A stretch of DNA of 64,000 nucleotides from Bacillus altitudinis 41KF2b. Its GTDB lineage: Bacteria > Bacillota > Bacilli > Bacillales > Bacillaceae. Positions 47,578 through 58,984 of this stretch are shown here, piece by piece; position 1 is the first letter of the stretch; each line of letters starts with the position of its first letter. The DNA lies in the NCBI RefSeq assembly GCF_000691145.1, contig NZ_ASJC01000001.1, forward strand, positions 62,001 to 126,000, written 5' to 3'. The notes below the pieces were generated by a model. The model saw nothing but the letters and a program-made list of their open reading frames with translations, did not search any database and was not told where the DNA came from. A program made the translations under genes and the position numbers.

Positions 47578-48528
47578 ATGGTTACATATATCATTAGAAG
47601 GACACTTCTTTCTATCCCGATTTTGTTTGGTATTACGATTTTGTCCTTTGCGATTATGAAAGCAGCACCAGGCGATCCGATGTCACTCATGATGGACCCG
47701 ACCATTAGTGCCGCAGACCGGGAAGCCTTTATTGATAAGTATGGCTTGAACGATCCTGAATATGTGCAATATATGAAATGGCTCGGTAATATGCTTCAAG
47801 GTGACTTTGGCACATCCATTGTAAAAAAAGGAACGCCCGTGGCTGATTTGATTTTTGCCCGGCTGCCAAATACCCTCATCCTCATGATCTTTTCTACATT
47901 AGTTGCCCTGATCATTGCCATCCCATTTGGTGTTCTTTCAGCAAAACGTCCGTATACAAAACTTGACTATGGTATTACGGTTACATCATTTATCGGACTG
48001 GCTATTCCGAATTTCTGGTTTGGTTTGATCCTTATAATGGTGTTATCAGTGAATTTAGGATGGTTTCCGACCGGGGGTGTCTCTACCTTAAATGCAGATT
48101 TTAATCTATTTGACCGGCTTCATCATATTATTTTACCTGCCTTTGTTTTAGCAACGGCTGATATGGCCGGCCTTACACGTTATACAAGGTCAAGTATGCT
48201 CGATGTGATGCGGCAGGATTACATTCGTACGGCGCGAGCGAAAGGTTTTAGAGAGAACAAAGTCATCTTCAAACATGGATTGAGAAACGGTCTGATGCCT
48301 GTTATTACGATCTTTGGACTCATGATTCCATCCTTTATTGGCGGCGCGGTCGTGGTGGAACAAATCTTCACATGGCCAGGGCTTGGGAAACTGTTTATCG
48401 ATTCTGCTTTTTCAAGAGATTATCCCGTCATTATGGCGATGACTGTTATCTCTGCTGTGCTCGTGGTCGTTGGAAACTTAATAGCGGATATTCTCTATGC
48501 GATCGTTGATCCGCGTATTGAATATTAG
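47578..48528 (+). CDS. appB: Oligopeptide ABC transporter permease AppB
   Basis: 316 residues from ATG 47578 after AAGGAG (GTG 47572 too close). Six membrane helices; N-terminal YIIRRTLLSIPILFGI and the EAA-like cytoplasmic loop [16 protein letters not shown] near residue 215 are typical of OppB/DppB. Forms the channel with AppC. Confidence 0.94.
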   Translation: MVTYIIRRTLLSIPILFGITILSFAIMKAAPGDPMSLMMDPTISAADREAFIDKYGLNDPEYVQYMKWLGNMLQGDFGTSIVKKGTPVADLIFARLPNTLILMIFSTLVALIIAIPFGVLSAKRPYTKLDYGITVTSFIGLAIPNFWFGLILIMVLSVNLGWFPTGGVSTLNADFNLFDRLHHIILPAFVLATADMAGLTRYTRSSMLDVMRQDYIRTARAKGFRENKVIFKHGLRNGLMPVITIFGLMIPSFIGGAVVVEQIFTWPGLGKLFIDSAFSRDYPVIMAMTVISAVLVVVGNLIADILYAIVDPRIEY

Positions 48529-48546
48529 AAGGGAGCTGAAGCACAA

Positions 48547-49461
48547 TTGGCACAACCTAATATGGGAACACCTTCTGTTGATCTCAAATTAAAAGAAGGC
48601 CTTCCGCCAAAACCAGAGACGATGCTTCGTTTATTTTGCGAGAAATTTTTCAAAAATAAATTGGCGGTTGCCGGCTCCGCTATTTTATTGGTCATTATCT
48701 TTTCCGCTATTTTCGCCCCGGTGATCGCACCTTACGCACCGGAACAGCAAGACTTATTGAAACGGCTACAACCTCCAAGTGCAGAGCATTTTATGGGAAC
48801 CGACAAGTTTGGCCGAGATATTTTTTCAAGGGTGCTATACGGAGCGAGGGTGTCTCTATTAGTTGGCTTTGTCTCAGTAGTCGGAGCCATCACCATTGGT
48901 ACCGTCATTGGGGCGGTAGCGGGATACTTTAAAGGCTTTGTCGATTCTGTGCTCATGAGAATGGTGGATGTGGTATTGTCTATTCCAGATATTTTTCTCT
49001 TGATCACGCTAGTGACAATTTTTAAACCGGGTATTGATAAATTGATTTTAATCTTTGCGCTGACTGGCTGGACAACAACCGCCAGGCTGATCCGCAGTGA
49101 ATTCTTGTCACTTCGCACAAGAGAATTCGTACTCGCAGCAAGAACGATCGGAACGAAAAACCATGTCATCATCTTTTCGCATATTTTACCGAACTGTATC
49201 GGCCCTATTATTGTGTCTGCTACATTAAAAGTCGGTTCTGTTATTTTAGCTGAGTCGACACTTAGCTATCTAGGGTTCGGCATCCAGCCTCCAACGGCGA
49301 GCTGGGGAAACATGCTTCAAGATGCACAAAATTTCTCCATTATGGTGCAAGCATGGTGGTATCCACTGTTCCCAGGTTTACTGATTCTACTTACCGTTTT
49401 ATGCTTTAACTTCTTAGGTGATGGACTGAGAGATGCCCTTGATCCTAAAAAGCTAAAATAA
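48547..49461 (+). CDS. appC: Oligopeptide ABC transporter permease AppC
   Basis: 304 residues from TTG 48547 after AAGGGAG (11 bases); ATG 48562 is an alternative, shortening it by 5 residues. OppC-type N-terminal domain with [12 protein letters not shown], the EAA loop [15 protein letters not shown], and helices to the C terminus. Last gene of the app operon; no strong terminator seen after it. Confidence 0.93.
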   Translation: MAQPNMGTPSVDLKLKEGLPPKPETMLRLFCEKFFKNKLAVAGSAILLVIIFSAIFAPVIAPYAPEQQDLLKRLQPPSAEHFMGTDKFGRDIFSRVLYGARVSLLVGFVSVVGAITIGTVIGAVAGYFKGFVDSVLMRMVDVVLSIPDIFLLITLVTIFKPGIDKLILIFALTGWTTTARLIRSEFLSLRTREFVLAARTIGTKNHVIIFSHILPNCIGPIIVSATLKVGSVILAESTLSYLGFGIQPPTASWGNMLQDAQNFSIMVQAWWYPLFPGLLILLTVLCFNFLGDGLRDALDPKKLK

Positions 49462-49626
49462 GGTTCTGCTTATAGAAAATCGTGAAAGGACTCTGCGAGA
49501 CGTTCTCCTTTTCCTAGGAAATAAAGCCGTCCTTCCATCAGGGAGAAGTTTTAATAAAGTTGGAATAATTTCTCTATCCCTTGCCCATACTGTGGACAAC
49601 AGTTTTTAAAAAGTGAGGGATTGGTT

Positions 49627-50379
49627 ATGTTATTTCTTCATGACGTATGGGTGAATTGGTTTGAAGGGGAAGAGAATGGCTATAATGTGTGCCATTTTCA
49701 TGAGTGGCGCAAGGAGGACAGCGTGGAGCTGTTAGATCAAGTACCTTTACTCAAGGTGCAGAGTCCTTTGTTTGATTACATAGAGAATGATCTATCAGAG
49801 CTGCCAAAGACGCTGCTAGAGACTGTATTTGAGAAATCATATATTCGAAAAAATCATGAACGCCGTAAATTAGAGTATTGCTTTGTGGTCACGGACGGGA
49901 TTAGAATCATCGCTGTGGATACGATTGGTTATTCCATCCCTGTGAGAAAGAGCCGATTGATTCCAAGACAGGAGCAATTGGTATATGAAATGGTGAAAGA
50001 TGTGAAGGCAGAGGAGTATGAATTCACGCCGGACAGCCTTGAATCGACGAAAGAATATCACATCCTATCATTACCACCGCAGCATATCAGCGGATTAACG
50101 AGAAAAGAAAGACAGCTGAAGCAGCTGATGTTTATGGCGCTAGATCAACTAAAGGGGCTTCAAAACCGAGCAGAAATTGCCTATTGGTATACAGAATGGA
50201 ATCCGCGCATGTACAACCAGATCAAACGAATGTCTTTCGAGGAGATTTGGAACATGCTTTATAACGAAACCATTGATGGATGGTCAGAAAACCATTTAGC
50301 CTTTTGTGAAAAAATGATTAAAGGACAGCCATTTTTCGAAAAACTTTGGGAAATGGAAAATGAATCAAAAGTGAATTAG
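49627..50379 (+). CDS. yjbA: UPF0736-family protein YjbA
   Basis: 250 residues from ATG 49627 (TGAGGGA upstream; TTG 49621 is too close). Starts [21 protein letters not shown] soluble Bacillus-specific family with no assigned function. Between appC and trpS as in B. subtilis, converging on trpS. Confidence 0.9.
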   Translation: MLFLHDVWVNWFEGEENGYNVCHFHEWRKEDSVELLDQVPLLKVQSPLFDYIENDLSELPKTLLETVFEKSYIRKNHERRKLEYCFVVTDGIRIIAVDTIGYSIPVRKSRLIPRQEQLVYEMVKDVKAEEYEFTPDSLESTKEYHILSLPPQHISGLTRKERQLKQLMFMALDQLKGLQNRAEIAYWYTEWNPRMYNQIKRMSFEEIWNMLYNETIDGWSENHLAFCEKMIKGQPFFEKLWEMENESKVN

Positions 50380-50414
50380 AAAAAGCTTGCAGCTGAATAT
50401 GCTGCAAGCTTGTT

Positions 50415-50417
<3 letters not shown>
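50380..50417. terminator. Bidirectional terminator between yjbA and trpS
   Basis: AAGCTTGCAGC and GCTGCAAGCTT arms, 7-base loop, A run on the left and T-rich right. The trpS stop lies in the right flank. Confidence 0.88.
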
Positions 50418-51685
<1,268 letters not shown>

Positions 51686-51692
51686 TCTATCT

Positions 51693-51721
51693 ATTATAAA
51701 GGATGACCATGAAAAAGTCAC
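51693..51721 (-). promoter_or_regulatory. trpS promoter
   Basis: Minus strand GTGACT, 17 bases, TATAAT, just upstream of the T-box leader. Confidence 0.7.
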
Positions 51722-51966
51722 GAAGCCTATTTGTGACCTTCTCATCATGTCGTTTGACACTTAAAATTTTAGATAAAATAGTAACTATCTGTCAGAATTT
51801 TTTAAAAAGGGATGATTAATTATATGTATAAAACATTATTCCTGCTGAATTTGTTAAATTATTTTAATCAATTTACGCTTTAATTTGTTGAAGTGATTGA
51901 GACTTTAGTTTATAAAAATCAATCTTTATCCCCATTTACGTTTTTTAAAAATATGTGAAATTGATA

Positions 51967-51995
51967 TTGCAATAAATTATTCTATTCATTATAAT
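51967..51995 (+). promoter_or_regulatory. opp operon promoter
   Basis: TTGCAA, 17 bases, TATAAT: near-consensus SigA promoter about 165 bases before oppA. Confidence 0.75.
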
Positions 51996-52035
51996 GAATT
52001 TGTTCACACGTTTGTGCTAGGCTCTTTACATAGTG

Positions 52036-52050
52036 AAAATTCAGAAAAAA
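52036..52050. promoter_or_regulatory. CodY-like box in the opp leader
   Basis: AAAATTCAGAAAAAA matches 11 of 15 positions of the CodY motif AATTTTCWGAAAATT. It lies about 40 bases after the -10, a roadblock position. Confidence 0.4.
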
Positions 52051-52164
52051 CAAAAGAAATAGAAAGTAAGCTATTCAGGGACTTTTTTACGCTATTTCTT
52101 AAATCTGAATCTCATCTTCTATCGAGACCTTTGAACTAAAAACATATTATAAGGGGGAATACAG

Positions 52165-53802
52165 TTGAAAAAGCGTTGGTCTGTTGTTACTTTAATGCTT
52201 ATTTTCACACTTGTATTAAGCGCTTGTGGTTTCAGCGGAAACAAATCAGGCGACAGCACGAGCAGTTCTGGAGAGGCTAAAACAACATTAAATGTGAATA
52301 TCTCCACTGAGCCTTTTTCTCTACATCCGGGATTGGCAAATGATTCAACTTCAGGAAGTGTCATCCGTCAGACTTTTGAGGGATTAACAAGAATTAACGC
52401 TGAAGGTAAGCCAGAAAACGCAATGGCTTCTGATATCAAAACAAGTGATGATGGTAAAACTTACACATTCACACTTCGTGATGCAAAATGGTCTAATGGT
52501 GACCCTGTCACAGCACAAGACTTCGAATATGCTTGGAAATGGGCATTAGATCCTAAAAATGAATCTCAATATGCTTACCAGCTTTATTATATTAAAGGTG
52601 CTGAAGCTGCTAACAAAGGGGAAGTAAAAGTTTCTGATGTTGGCATTAAAGCAAAAGACGACAAAACGCTTGTAGTTGAGCTAGAGAACCCAACACCGTT
52701 CTTTACTGAACTAACTGCATTCTATACGTATATGCCAATCAACAAAAAAGTGGCTGAAAAGAATAAAAACTGGTACACAAATGCTGGTGAAAACTACGTA
52801 TCTAATGGACCATTCGTTCTTTCTAAATGGAAGCATGGCGGTTCTATCACACTTGAAAAGAACAATGAATACTGGGATAAAGACACTGTGAAATTGAAAA
52901 AGATTAACATGTCTATGATCAAAGATACAAACACTGAACTTAGCATGTTCAAAAAAGGCGAACTTGACTGGGCTGGTTCTCCAACTGGAAACCTTCCAAC
53001 TGAGTCTTTAAAAACGTTGAAAAAAGATGGCGGTCTTAAAATCCAAACGATCGCTGGTATTTATAACTACAAATTCAACACAGAAGTAAAACCTTTAAAC
53101 AATGCAAACATCCGTAAGGCCCTTGCATACTCTATCAACCGTCAAGCGATCGTTGACAAAATTACGCAAGGTGAACAAGTTCCAGCGATGGCAATCGTTC
53201 CTCCAACAATGGAAGGATTCACGGATAACAAAACTGGTTACTTCAAAGATCACGATGTAGATACGGCTAAAAAACTTCTTGAAAAAGGTGCGAAAGAATT
53301 AGGTTATAAGTCTGTTTCTGATCTTCCAGCTTTGAAACTTTCTTACAACACTGATGAAGCTCATCAAAAGATTGCACAAGCAATTCAAGAAATGTGGAAA
53401 AAAGATTTAGGTGTGAACGTTGAACTTGATAACTCTGAGTGGAACGTATACATCGATAAAATCCACAGTGGAGACTACCAAATCGGACGTATGGGCTGGT
53501 TAGGAGACTTCAACGATCCAGTGAACTTCCTTGAGCTTTACAAAGATAAAGACGGTGGAAACAATGACACTGGATGGGAAAGCAAAGAGTACAAACAATT
53601 ATTGAATGATTCTGCAAAAGAAACAGACAAAACAAAGCGTGAAGAAATGCTGAAAAAAGCAGAAAAAATCATCATCGACGATATGCCTGTAGCACCTATT
53701 TACTTCTACACTCAGCTTTGGGTACAAGATCCAAAACTTAAAGGTGTGGTTGTATCTGGACTTGGTGATGTTCAATACAAATGGGCACATTTCGAAAAGT
53801 AA
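52165..53802 (+). CDS. oppA: Oligopeptide-binding lipoprotein OppA
   Basis: 545 residues from TTG 52165 after AAGGGGG. Lipobox LSAC with Cys about residue 20, then an SBP family 5 fold. In B. subtilis this system (Spo0K) imports peptides including Phr pheromones needed for sporulation and competence. Followed by an intercistronic hairpin; codon use looks like a highly expressed gene. Confidence 0.96.
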   Translation: MKKRWSVVTLMLIFTLVLSACGFSGNKSGDSTSSSGEAKTTLNVNISTEPFSLHPGLANDSTSGSVIRQTFEGLTRINAEGKPENAMASDIKTSDDGKTYTFTLRDAKWSNGDPVTAQDFEYAWKWALDPKNESQYAYQLYYIKGAEAANKGEVKVSDVGIKAKDDKTLVVELENPTPFFTELTAFYTYMPINKKVAEKNKNWYTNAGENYVSNGPFVLSKWKHGGSITLEKNNEYWDKDTVKLKKINMSMIKDTNTELSMFKKGELDWAGSPTGNLPTESLKTLKKDGGLKIQTIAGIYNYKFNTEVKPLNNANIRKALAYSINRQAIVDKITQGEQVPAMAIVPPTMEGFTDNKTGYFKDHDVDTAKKLLEKGAKELGYKSVSDLPALKLSYNTDEAHQKIAQAIQEMWKKDLGVNVELDNSEWNVYIDKIHSGDYQIGRMGWLGDFNDPVNFLELYKDKDGGNNDTGWESKEYKQLLNDSAKETDKTKREEMLKKAEKIIIDDMPVAPIYFYTQLWVQDPKLKGVVVSGLGDVQYKWAHFEK

Positions 53803-53837
53803 GAGTTATAGTGTAAGAGATCTACGGCAAGGATCTT

Positions 53838-53874
53838 AAGGTATATGGAGGATGTCTCTCCATATACCTTTCTT
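53838..53874 (+). terminator. Stem-loop between oppA and oppB
   Basis: AAGGTATATGGAG and CTCCATATACCTT, a perfect 13-base stem. There is only a poor T run, so it may stabilise oppA mRNA rather than terminate fully. Confidence 0.75.
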
Positions 53875-53918
53875 GCTGATTAGAGAAATTGTTGTAAAAT
53901 CATGGAGGTGCAATTCCG

Positions 53919-54863
53919 TTGCTTAAATATATCGGTAAGCGATTAATATATATTTTAATCACACTGTTTGTTATTGTAACTGCAACTTTCTTTCTCATGC
54001 AGGCAGCACCTGGTGGTCCATTCTCTGGAGAGAAGAAACTTCCTGCTGAAATTGAAGCAAACCTAAACGAGCACTACGGGTTGGACAAACCCTTATTTGT
54101 TCAATATGTGAGCTACTTAGGCTCAGTTGCAAAATTAGATTTTGGTCCCTCATTTAAATATAAAGGACAAACTGTTAATGATTTAATCAGTTCTGGATTC
54201 CCCGTTTCCTTTACCCTCGGAATTGAGGCAATTCTCCTCGCATTAGCATTTGGTGTATTGTTTGGGGTCCTTGCAGCGCTCTATCATAACAAGTGGCAAG
54301 ACTATACGATTGCCATTTTAACGATCTTTGGAATCTCAGTTCCAAGTTTCATCTTAGCGGCGCTATTACAATATGTATTTGCATCTGAGGCAAGCTTTTT
54401 AGCGATCTTCCCAGTTGCAGGATGGGAGTCTTGGGCAAGCACCGTACTACCTTCTATTGCACTTTCCTTCATGCCAATGGCATTTATCGCTAGACTTGCA
54501 CGGTCAAGTATGCTTGAAGTATTAAATAGTGACTACATTAGAACGGCTAGAGCAAAAGGATTAACAAAATCAGCTGTGACGATCAAACACGCCATTCGAA
54601 ACGCATTGTTACCTGTTATCACATACATGGGACCAATGGCAGCTTCAGTGTTGACAGGTAGTTTTGTCGTGGAGAAGATTTTTGGTATTCCGGGTCTAGG
54701 CTCTCACTTTGTTACAAGCATTACAAACCGTGATTACACCGTCATCATGGGTGTCACAGTCTTCTACAGTATTATTCTATTAGTCAGTATTCTAGTTGTT
54801 GACGTCCTCTACGGAATTATTGATCCTAGAATTAAACTGACGAAGGCGAAGAAAGGGGTCTAA
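53919..54863 (+). CDS. oppB: Oligopeptide ABC transporter permease OppB
   Basis: 314 residues from TTG 53919, preceded by GGAGGTG at 8 bases. Six membrane helices and the EAA loop [16 protein letters not shown] near residue 205. Pairs with OppC to form the peptide channel. Confidence 0.95.
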   Translation: MLKYIGKRLIYILITLFVIVTATFFLMQAAPGGPFSGEKKLPAEIEANLNEHYGLDKPLFVQYVSYLGSVAKLDFGPSFKYKGQTVNDLISSGFPVSFTLGIEAILLALAFGVLFGVLAALYHNKWQDYTIAILTIFGISVPSFILAALLQYVFASEASFLAIFPVAGWESWASTVLPSIALSFMPMAFIARLARSSMLEVLNSDYIRTARAKGLTKSAVTIKHAIRNALLPVITYMGPMAASVLTGSFVVEKIFGIPGLGSHFVTSITNRDYTVIMGVTVFYSIILLVSILVVDVLYGIIDPRIKLTKAKKGV

Positions 54864-54866
54864 CAC

Positions 54867-55784
54867 ATGGAAGAGATGAGAAAAGATTTATTTGTGCCTG
54901 CGACAGCTGACGCAGCAGAATCTGAAAAAATTTCTAAACCTAGTCTATCTTTATGGAAGGATGCCATGCTTCGCTTCCGTGCAAATAAACTTGCAATGGT
55001 TGGACTTGCAATCATTTTCATTATTGTGATTCTGGCCATTTTCGTTCCAGTGTTCTCGAAATATGATTATTCAACGACAGATTTGCTTAATGCAGATCAG
55101 CCGCCATCAAAAGAGCATTGGTTTGGTACAGATGATTTAGGCCGAGACATGTTTGTTCGTACATGGGTAGGGGCAAGAATTTCGATCTTCATCGGTCTTG
55201 CTGCAGCAGTTCTTGACGTGATCATTGGGATCATCTGGGGAAGTATTGCTGCGTTCAAAGGCGGCCGTACAGATGAAGTCATGATGCGTATCGCAGACGT
55301 TTTATGGGCAATTCCAACACTATTAATGGTTATTTTAATGATGGTTGTTCTGCCAAAAGGATTATTAACGATTATCCTTGCTATGACAGTCGTAGGCTGG
55401 ATTAACATGGCACGTATCGTTCGAGGGCAAGTTTTACAATTGAAGAGCCAAGAATACGTTCTTGCAGCACAAACATTAGGTGCAAAAACATCTAGACTTT
55501 TATTTAAACACTTGATTCCAAACTCAATGGGACCGATTCTTGTCACAATGACATTAACGATTCCTTCTGCTATTTTCACAGAAGCATTCTTAAGCTATCT
55601 AGGGCTTGGTGTACCGGCTCCATTAGCTAGCTGGGGAACAATGGCTTCTGACGGAATTCCGGCCATGACGTATTATCCATGGAGATTATGGTTCCCAGCC
55701 GCATTTATCTGTATTACAATGTTTGGTTTTAACGTGGTTGGAGACGGACTAAGAGACGCTTTAGATCCGAAGTTGCGTAAATAA
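54867..55784 (+). CDS. oppC: Oligopeptide ABC transporter permease OppC
   Basis: 305 residues, starting 4 bases after oppB (AAAGGGG upstream). OppC-type N-terminal domain, GTDDLGRDMFVR, EAA loop YVLAAQTLGAKTSRL near 205, and WGTMASDG near the C terminus. Confidence 0.95.
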   Translation: MEEMRKDLFVPATADAAESEKISKPSLSLWKDAMLRFRANKLAMVGLAIIFIIVILAIFVPVFSKYDYSTTDLLNADQPPSKEHWFGTDDLGRDMFVRTWVGARISIFIGLAAAVLDVIIGIIWGSIAAFKGGRTDEVMMRIADVLWAIPTLLMVILMMVVLPKGLLTIILAMTVVGWINMARIVRGQVLQLKSQEYVLAAQTLGAKTSRLLFKHLIPNSMGPILVTMTLTIPSAIFTEAFLSYLGLGVPAPLASWGTMASDGIPAMTYYPWRLWFPAAFICITMFGFNVVGDGLRDALDPKLRK

Positions 55785-55796
55785 GGAGTGATTAGG

Positions 55797-56876
55797 ATGG
55801 AACGTGAACGTATTCTAGAGGTGAAAGACCTTGCAATCTCATTTAAAACATATGGTGGAGAGGTTCAAGCCATTCGTGGTGTGAACTTCCACTTAAATAA
55901 AGGCGAGACACTTGCTATTGTAGGTGAATCTGGTTCTGGTAAAAGTGTAACATCACAGGCCATCATGCGATTAATCCCGATGCCGCCAGGTTATTTCAAG
56001 CGCGGAGAGATTTTATTTGATGGGCAAGATATTGTCAAGAAAACGGAAAAGCAAATGCAAACCATTCGAGGAAAAGACATTTCGATGATCTTCCAAGATC
56101 CGATGACTTCTTTGAACCCAACCATGAAGGTCGGGAAACAAATTACAGAAGTACTTTTCAAGCATGAACAAATCTCAAAAGAAGCGGCTGAAAAAAGAGC
56201 CATTGAACTTTTAGAGCTTGTTGGGATTCCAATGCCTGAAAAAAGAATCAAACAATATCCGCATGAATTTAGTGGCGGGATGAGACAAAGGGTTGTCATC
56301 GCGATGGCACTTGCAGCCGACCCAAAGCTGTTGATTGCTGATGAGCCAACGACTGCACTTGATGTAACCATTCAGGCGCAAATCTTAGAATTAATGAAAG
56401 AAATTCAGCAAAAAGTCGAAACATCTATTATCTTTATTACCCATGATCTAGGTGTTGTGGCCAATGTTGCTGATCGTGTAGCCGTTATGTATGCTGGACA
56501 GATTGTGGAGACAGGGACTGTTGATGAAATTTTCTACAATCCGAAACATCCATATACATGGGGACTTTTAGCATCTATGCCAAGCCTAGACACAGATGGA
56601 GGAGCTGAAGGGAAACTAACGGCGATTCCAGGAACACCACCAGATTTAACAAACCCGCCGAAAGGAGATGCATTTGCACTCCGGAGCGATTATGCAATGA
56701 AAATTGACTTTGAACAAGAACCGCCAATGTTCAAAGTATCAGATACGCATTATGTGAAATCATGGCTACTTCATCCGAATGCCCCTAAAGTTGAACCGCC
56801 TGCTTCCGTAAAGGCGAGAATGCGTGAACTAGAAGGTAGCTACGAAAAACCTGTATTAGTAAAAGAGGGTGAATAG
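55797..56876 (+). CDS. oppD: Oligopeptide ABC transporter ATPase OppD
   Basis: 359 residues from ATG 55797 (AAGGAG at 8 bases). Walker A GESGSGKS, signature FSGGMRQR, Walker B LLIADEPT. The C-terminal domain lacks the cysteine pairs seen in AppD/AppF (DAFALRSDYA instead). Confidence 0.95.
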   Translation: MERERILEVKDLAISFKTYGGEVQAIRGVNFHLNKGETLAIVGESGSGKSVTSQAIMRLIPMPPGYFKRGEILFDGQDIVKKTEKQMQTIRGKDISMIFQDPMTSLNPTMKVGKQITEVLFKHEQISKEAAEKRAIELLELVGIPMPEKRIKQYPHEFSGGMRQRVVIAMALAADPKLLIADEPTTALDVTIQAQILELMKEIQQKVETSIIFITHDLGVVANVADRVAVMYAGQIVETGTVDEIFYNPKHPYTWGLLASMPSLDTDGGAEGKLTAIPGTPPDLTNPPKGDAFALRSDYAMKIDFEQEPPMFKVSDTHYVKSWLLHPNAPKVEPPASVKARMRELEGSYEKPVLVKEGE

Positions 56877-56877
56877 C

Positions 56878-57795
56878 ATGGCAGAAAAACTGTTAGAAAT
56901 TAAAAATTTAAAACAGCATTTCCATACAGCAAGAGGGACTGTAAAAGCAGTTGATGGTGTCTCATTTGATATTTATAAAGGTGAAACACTTGGACTTGTA
57001 GGTGAATCTGGATGTGGAAAGTCGACAACTGGCCGTTCGATCATAAGACTTTATGATGCGACAGATGGCGAAGTTCTCTATAAAGGAGAAAGCGTACACG
57101 GAAAGAAATCAAGACAAAAAATGCTTGAATTTAACCGCCAAATGCAGATGATTTTCCAAGACCCATATGCTTCACTTAACCCTAGAATGACAGTGCTTGA
57201 TATCATTGCAGAAGGTATTGACATTCATGGTCTTGCGAAAACAAAACAAGCACGTAAAGAGCGTGTATATCAATTGCTTGAAACAGTTGGTTTGAATAAA
57301 GAGCATGCGAATAGATACCCGCATGAATTTTCAGGCGGTCAAAGGCAGCGTATTGGGATTGCTCGTGCGTTAGCTGTTGAGCCGGATTTCATCATTGCCG
57401 ATGAGCCAATCTCTGCACTAGATGTGTCGATCCAAGCGCAGGTCGTCAACTTAATGAAAGAACTGCAAGAAGAAAAGGGCTTAACGTATTTATTCATTGC
57501 CCATGACCTTTCCATGGTGAAATATATCAGCGATCGTATCGGTGTGATGTATTTTGGGAAATTGGTTGAGCTGGCACCAGCGAATGAATTATATGAAAAC
57601 CCGCTTCATCCATATACAAAATCATTACTATCTGCGATTCCGCTTCCAGATCCTGATTATGAGCGTAACCGCAAACGGATTAAATACGATCCATCTGTTC
57701 ATAAAGGAACAAATACGGAATTTCGTGAAGTTAAGCCAGGTCACTTTGTCAGCTGTACTGAGGAAGAATTCAAAGAGATCAAAGCAAAACAATAA
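56878..57795 (+). CDS. oppF: Oligopeptide ABC transporter ATPase OppF
   Basis: 305 residues from ATG 56878, one base after the oppD stop (AGAGGG upstream). Walker A GESGCGKS, signature FSGGQRQR, Walker B FIIADEPI. Completes the oppABCDF operon; strong terminator downstream. Confidence 0.95.
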   Translation: MAEKLLEIKNLKQHFHTARGTVKAVDGVSFDIYKGETLGLVGESGCGKSTTGRSIIRLYDATDGEVLYKGESVHGKKSRQKMLEFNRQMQMIFQDPYASLNPRMTVLDIIAEGIDIHGLAKTKQARKERVYQLLETVGLNKEHANRYPHEFSGGQRQRIGIARALAVEPDFIIADEPISALDVSIQAQVVNLMKELQEEKGLTYLFIAHDLSMVKYISDRIGVMYFGKLVELAPANELYENPLHPYTKSLLSAIPLPDPDYERNRKRIKYDPSVHKGTNTEFREVKPGHFVSCTEEEFKEIKAKQ

Positions 57796-57804
57796 GAACA
57801 GAGA

Positions 57805-57837
57805 AGAAGCACTGCTATATCAGTGCTTCTTTTTTTA
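57805..57837 (+). terminator. opp operon terminator
   Basis: AGAAGCACTG and CAGTGCTTCT arms, 6-base loop, then T run. Confidence 0.92.
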
Positions 57838-57900
57838 TTTTACAAAAAAACAAGTTGATGGTAATTTTTATGTAAAATGAGTAAGCCAGGAGGAAATCAA

Positions 57901-58188
57901 ATGTTGTTATGGAAGACGTTTCGCTATTCATGTCTTCACTTTTTTATCGTCACGATGCTTTTTTCAATATCTTTTTTAACGGAACCAAACGGAGGAAAGT
58001 GGATGATCGCATTTTTAGTGCTCATTTGCATCATTTCATTTTCGGTTGAATTTGCTGTGTATCGGCGCACGAATAAACAGAAGGAAGAAGTCCGGCGTAT
58101 AAAGTACCTTTATTTCATCATGTTTCAGGTCGCAATGACACTTCTTTTGTTTGCTTGCTTTCAAATGCTCATGAATCGTTCGATATAA
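57901..58188 (+). CDS. Small membrane protein of unknown function
   Basis: 95 residues from ATG 57901 with CAGGAGG at 7 bases. Three hydrophobic helices (about 13-30, 36-54, 70-90) separated by a basic YRRTNKQKEEVRRIK loop. Not B. subtilis YjbB, which is a full MFS protein at this position. No family recognised. Confidence 0.7.
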   Translation: MLLWKTFRYSCLHFFIVTMLFSISFLTEPNGGKWMIAFLVLICIISFSVEFAVYRRTNKQKEEVRRIKYLYFIMFQVAMTLLLFACFQMLMNRSI

Positions 58189-58216
58189 AACTTTTTTGCT
58201 TTCTCTTGAAAAAAAG

Positions 58217-58243
58217 TGAAACCACCAATGGCATTGCTGCGTC
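58217..58243 (+). promoter_or_regulatory. ECF-type (SigM/W/X) promoter of yjbC-spx
   Basis: TGAAAC, 17 bases, CGTC, the extracytoplasmic sigma pattern. B. subtilis yjbC is known to have such a promoter. Confidence 0.7.
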
Positions 58244-58257
58244 TTACTAGTACAGGC

Positions 58258-58282
58258 GTTTAAATAGCAGGAAATCGGGAAT
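58258..58282 (+). promoter_or_regulatory. SigB promoter of yjbC-spx
   Basis: GTTTAA, 13 bases, GGGAAT, a close match to the general stress sigma consensus, 44 bases before yjbC. Confidence 0.75.
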
Positions 58283-58325
58283 AGATAAGGAAGTGGTTCT
58301 TAACTACATCATAAGGAGCGGATCC

Positions 58326-58904
58326 ATGAATTGGTATGAAAAGCTCAGTGAATACTTCCCGATAGAAGAAATGAAGTCAAAAGAGCATATGGAAGCTTTA
58401 TTAAAGGAAAGAAGTGATATTTATCATAAAGAAGAAGGGCCTCATCATGTGATGATGTACGCTGAATTTGATTCTTTCATCTTTATTGATTATTTATTTG
58501 TTTCCAAGGATGCAAGAGGTGAAGGCCTCGGCTCAAAGCTCATTCATAAGCTGAAGGAAAAAAGAAAACCGATCTTGCTTGAGGTCGAGCCTGTAGATGA
58601 AGATGATGCAGATACCGCAAAACGCCTAAAGTTTTATCAGAGAGAGCACTTCAAGCATGCTGAATCAATTGGTTATAAACGCAGGTCACTTGCAACGAAT
58701 GAAGTGAACCGCATGGAAATTCTTTATTGGTCGCCTCGTACAGATAATGAGGAAGAAATGATGGAGGCCATGAGAAAGACGTACGAAAGAATCCATACGT
58801 ATAAAGATGAAGAATGGTATGGACAATCGTATGAGGATGTTGATGATGTGCTGAAGCTCGTTGAAAATAGAAAACAAAAAAATATTTTCGATCATCTCGA
58901 CTAA
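58326..58904 (+). CDS. yjbC: GNAT-family protein YjbC
   Basis: 192 residues from ATG 58326 after AAGGAG at 7 bases. GNAT acetyl-CoA loop SKDARGEGLGSKLIH (about 68) and a YQREHFKHAESIGYKR segment. Stress-inducible and upstream of spx in B. subtilis. The acetylation target is unknown. Confidence 0.9.
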   Translation: MNWYEKLSEYFPIEEMKSKEHMEALLKERSDIYHKEEGPHHVMMYAEFDSFIFIDYLFVSKDARGEGLGSKLIHKLKEKRKPILLEVEPVDEDDADTAKRLKFYQREHFKHAESIGYKRRSLATNEVNRMEILYWSPRTDNEEEMMEAMRKTYERIHTYKDEEWYGQSYEDVDDVLKLVENRKQKNIFDHLD

Positions 58905-58984
58905 ATGAGAATGTTCAGACATCAAACATCGGCACAAAAAGAATGAAATTGTCTAGTTTTTGTCACAAAAATTGCAAGAAAATC

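Larger units (their letters stand above)
51722..52164. other. AT-rich intergenic region before the opp operon
   Basis: No gene seen in about 440 bases. It holds the oppA promoter, a CodY-like box, an imperfect leader hairpin (AAGAAATAG at 52054 with CTATTTCTT at 52091) and several AT-rich stretches. The leader to oppA is about 160 bases. Confidence 0.7.
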
